A DNA stretch of 27,339 bases from a virus, in the IMG/VR virus record IMGVR_UViG_3300031521_000307, positions 1-27,339 of that record. One strand, given 5' to 3'. The translations under genes and the position numbers were made by a program. This document shows, in pieces, positions 23,316 to 27,339 of this stretch (its first letter is position 1; each line of letters opens with the position of its first letter). The notes below the pieces were generated by a model. The model did not search any database and had not been told where the DNA came from. It was given only the letters and a program-made list of their open reading frames with translations.

Positions 23316-23723
23316 ATGTCGACATCGATCGTCATGTCTGTTCTGAATTCGTATTCGTTCGATCTCTATCCGGCATCGCTCTATGGCAATCAGCAAGCTG
23401 CCAAGCTCCTGGGCATCACTGATTACTCTTCGGCTCAAGCCGCGGGCTTTGATGTGGCTGCAAACCACGCCAAGGCATATCCGTACCTGCCGTCTGGTAC
23501 GCCTGATGACCCGTCGCAGTACCGATACTTCACATTCCTGACCCAGTCTGGTTCCAAGGTCATCATCCCTGAACCCTGGATCAAGGATAGCACTATCGTT
23601 CAGGTTGAGTCTGTGACGATCGTGGCTACCATCCCCGGTATCACCAGTGACAAGCTCGGTGCTGTGCTGGCAGCACTTGTGCAAGCCGGCTTTACCACTG
23701 CATCAGTCGCGATCAAGGTGTAA
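23316..23723 (+). CDS. Small beta-rich protein preceding the polymerase, 135 aa
   Basis: ATG 23316 has CGGAG at 7-base spacing just after the terminator. The product begins MSTSIVMSVLNSYSFDLYPA and contains DVAANHAKAYPYLPSGTPDD (about 48-67), a YRYFTFLTQSGSKVIIPEPW region and a C-terminal ATIPGITSDKLGAVLAALV helix (105-123). The H-A-x-x-Y-P-x-L-P-x-G-T pattern followed by a W-I strand resembles, from memory, a widespread group of small phage proteins of SH3-like type with unknown role. Codon use is somewhat biased, as in structural genes. It ends 3 bases before the polymerase ATG, so the two are co-translated. A DNA- or protein-binding accessory role is possible. Confidence 0.7.
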   Translation: MSTSIVMSVLNSYSFDLYPASLYGNQQAAKLLGITDYSSAQAAGFDVAANHAKAYPYLPSGTPDDPSQYRYFTFLTQSGSKVIIPEPWIKDSTIVQVESVTIVATIPGITSDKLGAVLAALVQAGFTTASVAIKV

Positions 23724-23726
23724 CAG

Positions 23727-25865
23727 ATGACTGCAGCGAATCCATTTGTTCTGGAGGCAGACGCATATCGACGCGATTTGGATGTCGTCAAGCATTACGT
23801 CGATGATGCCGCCATGTACTTATCGGTCATGACTGGCAAAGACTACGGGCAGTGCGCAGCCTTTGTCAAGAAAACGGTAAGGCCTGGTGGCGCATTGGGT
23901 ATGGTTGACCCAATAGTCAGATGCACGGATCGTCCCAACTTCGAAGATCGGTTTGAGGTTGAGATTCCTTTGACTCAGTATCTTCGCGATGCCATCAAGG
24001 ATGCAGACATCGTTGCACCCACTCTGACGACGTATGTCAATCCTGGGAAGAAGCAATCTCTTCACGTTGACTTCATCGACAAGAATGTGAAGCGCCGGTC
24101 TCGTGCTAAGAAAGAGATGTTCGAAGCCGAGATGGACCAAGATGTAATCAAGGCCACATACAAGAAGAATGAGCAGACCTTTGCGAAGATCTTCAACAAT
24201 GCACTGAGCGGTGCGTATGTGAGTAATTCGACTCCTGTCTATAACAAGACAGCTCACAGCACTCTGACGTCCACATGCCGGTGCACATCCGGGTATGGCA
24301 ATGCGAACAATGAAAAGATGCTCTCAGGTAATCGCCATTACTGGTCTCCTGACATCGTTCGCAATAATGTCATCTCCATCATCAATCATACCGACTATGA
24401 GAAGTTCTCGGCAGTGATGAGTAAGTACGACCTGCATTACCCCAGCGTGGATGATGCGATGGCAGTTATCACCCGTGGCTCCAACCACTACTGGAGATTG
24501 CCTAAGGAAATCGAACGTATCCGCATTCTGATCTCCAAGTTGACCCCTCTTCAAAGAGCAGCTTTTGTCTATACCGGGGATCTTTATAGCCTGACGCTCT
24601 ACAATGATGGTCTGATGCGTGGATTCATTACCAAGTTGTCCACACTGGTGGATGTTCAACACCCTGACCCCAATTCTATCTTCAAGAACATCAATGAAGA
24701 CTACCGCATTTTGGCAGTTCAGATATGTGAGAGCTTGACCCGCGGTATCAAGTGGTCGAAGATGGAAAAGGAACATCCCGATGTTTATGCGATTGTTGCA
24801 TCGACTATGGAAAACTCCTACAAGACTGTGTTGGAATATGGTGATCTGATCAGTGCGCTGCTAACCTCTAGCAACGTACCGGCATCGTTAGGATGGTTCC
24901 CTACCAGTGTGCGTTATGCAGCCGTGACATCTGACACTGACTCCACTATCTTCACAGTGCAGGATTGGGTGAAGTGGTATTTCGGTAAGATCTGTTTCGG
25001 TTCCAAGGCCAACGCTGTCGCAGCAACAATGATCTTCGTTGCATCTCAGGCGATTGTTCACTTGCTGGCAATGATGAGTTCGAACATTGGTGTGGAAAAG
25101 AAGCGCCTGCACCAGATCGCCATGAAGAACGAATTCAAGTTCGACGTCTTTGTGACGACACAGGTGGCCAAGCACTACTATGCTCTGATCAGTTGTCGGG
25201 AAGGTAACGTCTATACTGACTTCAAAGAAGAAATCAAGGGTGTTCACTTGAAGTCTTCCAATGCTCCTCCGGCAATCAATGCCAAGGCCAAGGAGCTGAT
25301 GATCGGAACAATGAAGAAGATTATCAGCGGTGAGGATCTGTACCTGTCTCAGATTCTGACTGAGATTGCTGATGAAGAACGTGTGATTCTGAAATCTTTG
25401 AGAAGTGGTTCTCTGGAGTACTTCCGAGGAGCACAGATCAAAGGTCCTGACTCATACACACTTGATCCTGAACGTTCTCCCTACATGCATTACACCTTCT
25501 GGAATGAAGTGTTTGGTCCCAAGCATGGGGAAGCACCTCCTCCGCCTTATGCGGCAATTAAGGTCAATACAAGCATGGAGAACAAGACACAAGTCAATGC
25601 ATGGCTCAACAGCATTGAAGATCAGGAACTCAAAGAGCGCATGGCTGCATGGTTGGAAAAACGCAATGGGCGGATGCTCAAGACGTTTTATCTACCCATG
25701 AACATTGTTGACTCCAAGGGTATCCCTGATGAAATCTTCCGGATCATCAATGTGAGGAAGATTGTGGCGGACTGCTCTAAGGTTTTTACTTTGATTCTTG
25801 AATCATTTGGAGTGTTCTCATCTCCAGCAGGAAAGCACATCAAACTGTACTCGGATTATTACTAA
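23727..25865 (+). CDS. Family-B DNA polymerase, C-terminal catalytic part, 712 aa
   Basis: Family-B polymerases copy DNA using three palm motifs: A (D-x-x-SLYP), B (K-x3-N-S-x-Y-G) and C (Y-x-D-T-D-S). Here motif C is TSDTDST with DTDS at 403-406, and motif B is KIFNNALSGA at 154-163, preceded by the usual basic helix (VKRRSRAKK, 121-129). I cannot find motif A or the exonuclease motifs, and only ~120 residues precede the motif B helix, so this looks like one half of a split polymerase whose N-terminal part is encoded elsewhere. About 240 residues separate motifs B and C, more than usual, with conserved-looking TAHSTLTSTCRCTSGYGNA (175-193). Thumb-like helices follow. Start ATG 23727 with AAGGTG upstream, 3 bases after the previous stop. 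Confidence 0.8.
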   Translation: MTAANPFVLEADAYRRDLDVVKHYVDDAAMYLSVMTGKDYGQCAAFVKKTVRPGGALGMVDPIVRCTDRPNFEDRFEVEIPLTQYLRDAIKDADIVAPTLTTYVNPGKKQSLHVDFIDKNVKRRSRAKKEMFEAEMDQDVIKATYKKNEQTFAKIFNNALSGAYVSNSTPVYNKTAHSTLTSTCRCTSGYGNANNEKMLSGNRHYWSPDIVRNNVISIINHTDYEKFSAVMSKYDLHYPSVDDAMAVITRGSNHYWRLPKEIERIRILISKLTPLQRAAFVYTGDLYSLTLYNDGLMRGFITKLSTLVDVQHPDPNSIFKNINEDYRILAVQICESLTRGIKWSKMEKEHPDVYAIVASTMENSYKTVLEYGDLISALLTSSNVPASLGWFPTSVRYAAVTSDTDSTIFTVQDWVKWYFGKICFGSKANAVAATMIFVASQAIVHLLAMMSSNIGVEKKRLHQIAMKNEFKFDVFVTTQVAKHYYALISCREGNVYTDFKEEIKGVHLKSSNAPPAINAKAKELMIGTMKKIISGEDLYLSQILTEIADEERVILKSLRSGSLEYFRGAQIKGPDSYTLDPERSPYMHYTFWNEVFGPKHGEAPPPPYAAIKVNTSMENKTQVNAWLNSIEDQELKERMAAWLEKRNGRMLKTFYLPMNIVDSKGIPDEIFRIINVRKIVADCSKVFTLILESFGVFSSPAGKHIKLYSDYY

Positions 25866-25926
25866 TCCGCCTCTACTACCTCTAGGCTGGCGCCTAGAGG
25901 TAGTAGAGGATCAGTTTGCCGGATTA
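25863..25926. terminator. 18-bp hairpin inside a larger inverted repeat at convergent ends
   Basis: An inner perfect stem of 18 bp (25870-25887 and 25892-25909) has a 4-base TGGC loop. An outer repeat, TAATCCG (25863-25869) and CGGATTA (25920-25926), overlaps the stop codons of both convergent genes. Probable two-way terminator. Confidence 0.7.
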
Positions 25927-27339
25927 GCTCATGGTTAGCTTGGGAAGTGAACTGAATTCATTAATGAGCTTGTGGGTAACCTTCATCGAATCACGCAGGT
26001 CATCGATGAGCTTCTTCGCTGCATCCATATCCGTGGACTTGATGAATTCCTCGGGATGAAGAAGAGCAATCTTGCAAAGCTCATGGTACGTCTGAAGGAA
26101 AGAAGAAACTTCCTCCACATACACGTTGTAAGCATAGACGTAAACGCTAAGCTCCTTACTGATGTACTGGACAGCGATCATGGGTTCAGTCAGATTCAAT
26201 CCCCTGACAGTGGGTCTGACAGTGTGCATGCCATCCTCGCTCTCATTCGTGACAAACTCTTCATATGCCTGTTGGTAGGTTTTGAGAGTACTCACGAGCT
26301 TGAGCAGGGGCTTCACGTGCTTTTCCATGGCGATGAAGGAAGACTGGATGTCAGCTATGCGGAACTGACGCAAGAACCTTGCGGGAGCCGATACAACGCC
26401 ACCAGGACCCCTCAGAATGAAATTTCTGACGTCGTCCTGAGATGACACAGGACCACGCTTGAGATCTGCATTCATCTTGGAGTCTTTTATTAGCATGTCG
26501 ATGTCAGCAAGAACTCCCTTGAGAGTTTGACCATCGTGCAGATTCAGAACCCTGGCTGTTTCTCTGTGTAGTTCCGCAACCTCTGCATCAAGGTTCTTGT
26601 ATTCCCGCAGATCAGCATCTGCCTTTTTGAGGAACTTGATCCAGTAATCGAAATATGCAACGAGTTTCTGAACGTCGCCTGTTGCGGGCACGATACCGGT
26701 TTTCTGAGACTCCTTGAAATAGAGCGAATAGTAAATGTCTTTACCGAGAAGGATTTCTCCAATGACTGTACGACTGGCATGTGCGGCAGTGATACAGTTT
26801 GTCCTCTTCATGCTCGTGGGTGACCTGGAGGCAATGCTCAGAGCCAGAGTTTCAATGCGCTTGAGCACATCGCCCTGAACACCTTCATCAGCGGGATGAT
26901 TGCTCAGCGGAGTAGCCATCTGACCCAGAGTCTGAAAGTCTTTGGCTTGAGGATCGATCTTCTCGACCACGCGCTCAATTGCTTGTTCAGGTTTGACGAT
27001 GTGTCCGTCATCATCAACATTCTTGATATCGATAGTGTTGCCACCAGACCCGCTACCGCTTGAACTACCCGTCGTGAAGAACTTGTAGATCTTCATGATG
27101 GTGGCAATCACTGCCAGTACAGCAGTAGCAATCAAAGCAATGATGCCCTTACTGAGTTCCTCCAGGGCTGCTCTGTGCTTCTGAGCCGCAGGAGCCGAAC
27201 TGAAAAACGTATCCATCGTCTTGCCATTTGGGCAAAAGGATTCCACAGCAGCCACACCATCCATCGTCACCGATCTCTCAGCCTCGAGTTTACCCAGCAG
27301 GCTATACATTGCTTCTGCACGAGCAACCATGGCTTCCAA
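25924..27339 (-). CDS. Large membrane-helix protein, 5' incomplete, at least 471 aa
   Basis: The frame is open to the window edge, so its start lies outside; an ATG at residue 4 or 11 cannot be excluded. About 65 residues in from the edge is one hydrophobic helix (GIIALIATAVLAVIATIMKI), followed by an unusual Gly/Ser linker (TTGSSSGSGSGGNT). The remaining ~370 residues are helical and charged, with coiled-coil character (LREYKNLDAEVAELHRETAR near 240-260) and a C-terminal helix bundle ending KLTMS. No catalytic motif is seen. Large helical proteins of this type in jumbo phages are often internal virion or membrane-associated proteins; this is inference. It is convergent with the polymerase gene and shares its terminator. 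Confidence 0.75.
   Translation of the reverse strand: MEAMVARAEAMYSLLGKLEAERSVTMDGVAAVESFCPNGKTMDTFFSSAPAAQKHRAALEELSKGIIALIATAVLAVIATIMKIYKFFTTGSSSGSGSGGNTIDIKNVDDDGHIVKPEQAIERVVEKIDPQAKDFQTLGQMATPLSNHPADEGVQGDVLKRIETLALSIASRSPTSMKRTNCITAAHASRTVIGEILLGKDIYYSLYFKESQKTGIVPATGDVQKLVAYFDYWIKFLKKADADLREYKNLDAEVAELHRETARVLNLHDGQTLKGVLADIDMLIKDSKMNADLKRGPVSSQDDVRNFILRGPGGVVSAPARFLRQFRIADIQSSFIAMEKHVKPLLKLVSTLKTYQQAYEEFVTNESEDGMHTVRPTVRGLNLTEPMIAVQYISKELSVYVYAYNVYVEEVSSFLQTYHELCKIALLHPEEFIKSTDMDAAKKLIDDLRDSMKVTHKLINEFSSLPKLTMS

Noticed and set aside
22818-23684. A 288-codon minus-strand frame across the end of the cassette and the terminator
   Set aside because: It would run through a well-formed plus-strand terminator and two plus-strand genes with good starts; it has no ribosome binding site.

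Overview
This window is a piece of a large tailed bacteriophage genome with a contractile tail (a jumbo-type myovirus). It encodes a large terminase (TerL), a tail sheath protein, a tail tube protein, several large virion-type proteins, a family-B DNA polymerase fragment, a dCTP deaminase and a tubulin/FtsZ-like GTPase. Genes are dense, short genes overlap (TGATG, ATGA and TAATG junctions), and nearly every start has a GGAG/AGGA-type ribosome binding site. The dCTP deaminase core is closest, from memory, to the ~188-residue proteobacterial type, so a Gram-negative proteobacterial host is likely. I could not identify the phage. No tRNA, rRNA, CRISPR array, insertion sequence or attachment site was seen.

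Layout. (1) 1-4456, plus strand: small and medium proteins of unknown function, including a very well-translated 162-aa protein and a 408-aa helical protein. (2) 4527-13241, minus strand: a packaging/virion block read right to left, with a 323-aa protein, an 854-aa and a 559-aa virion-type protein, a GNAT acetyltransferase, TerL, and a 217-aa beta-rich protein. (3) 13450-17655, plus: tail sheath, tail tube and two small proteins. (4) 17711-18517, minus: one isolated 268-aa gene. (5) 18615-25865, plus: dCTP deaminase, a membrane/coiled-coil protein, the tubulin-like GTPase, a cassette of five tightly packed unknown genes, then a small abundant-type protein directly followed by the polymerase fragment. 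(6) 25924 to the window end, minus: a large protein with one membrane-type helix, incomplete at its 5' end.

Each of the three convergent gene ends (4456/4527, 17655/17711, 25865/25924) carries a perfect 15-18 bp hairpin, and similar hairpins sit behind many other genes. Most are not followed by a U-run, so they may be RNA-end or processing elements as much as classical terminators. A clear classical terminator is at 23274-23300.

The most interesting items are: the tubulin/FtsZ-like GTPase with intact nucleotide-binding and catalytic loops; the DNA polymerase fragment, which has motifs B and C but no visible motif A or exonuclease and so points to a polymerase split inside its catalytic core; the dCTP deaminase with an ~80-residue insertion near its N-terminus; and the cassette of unknown genes between the GTPase and polymerase.
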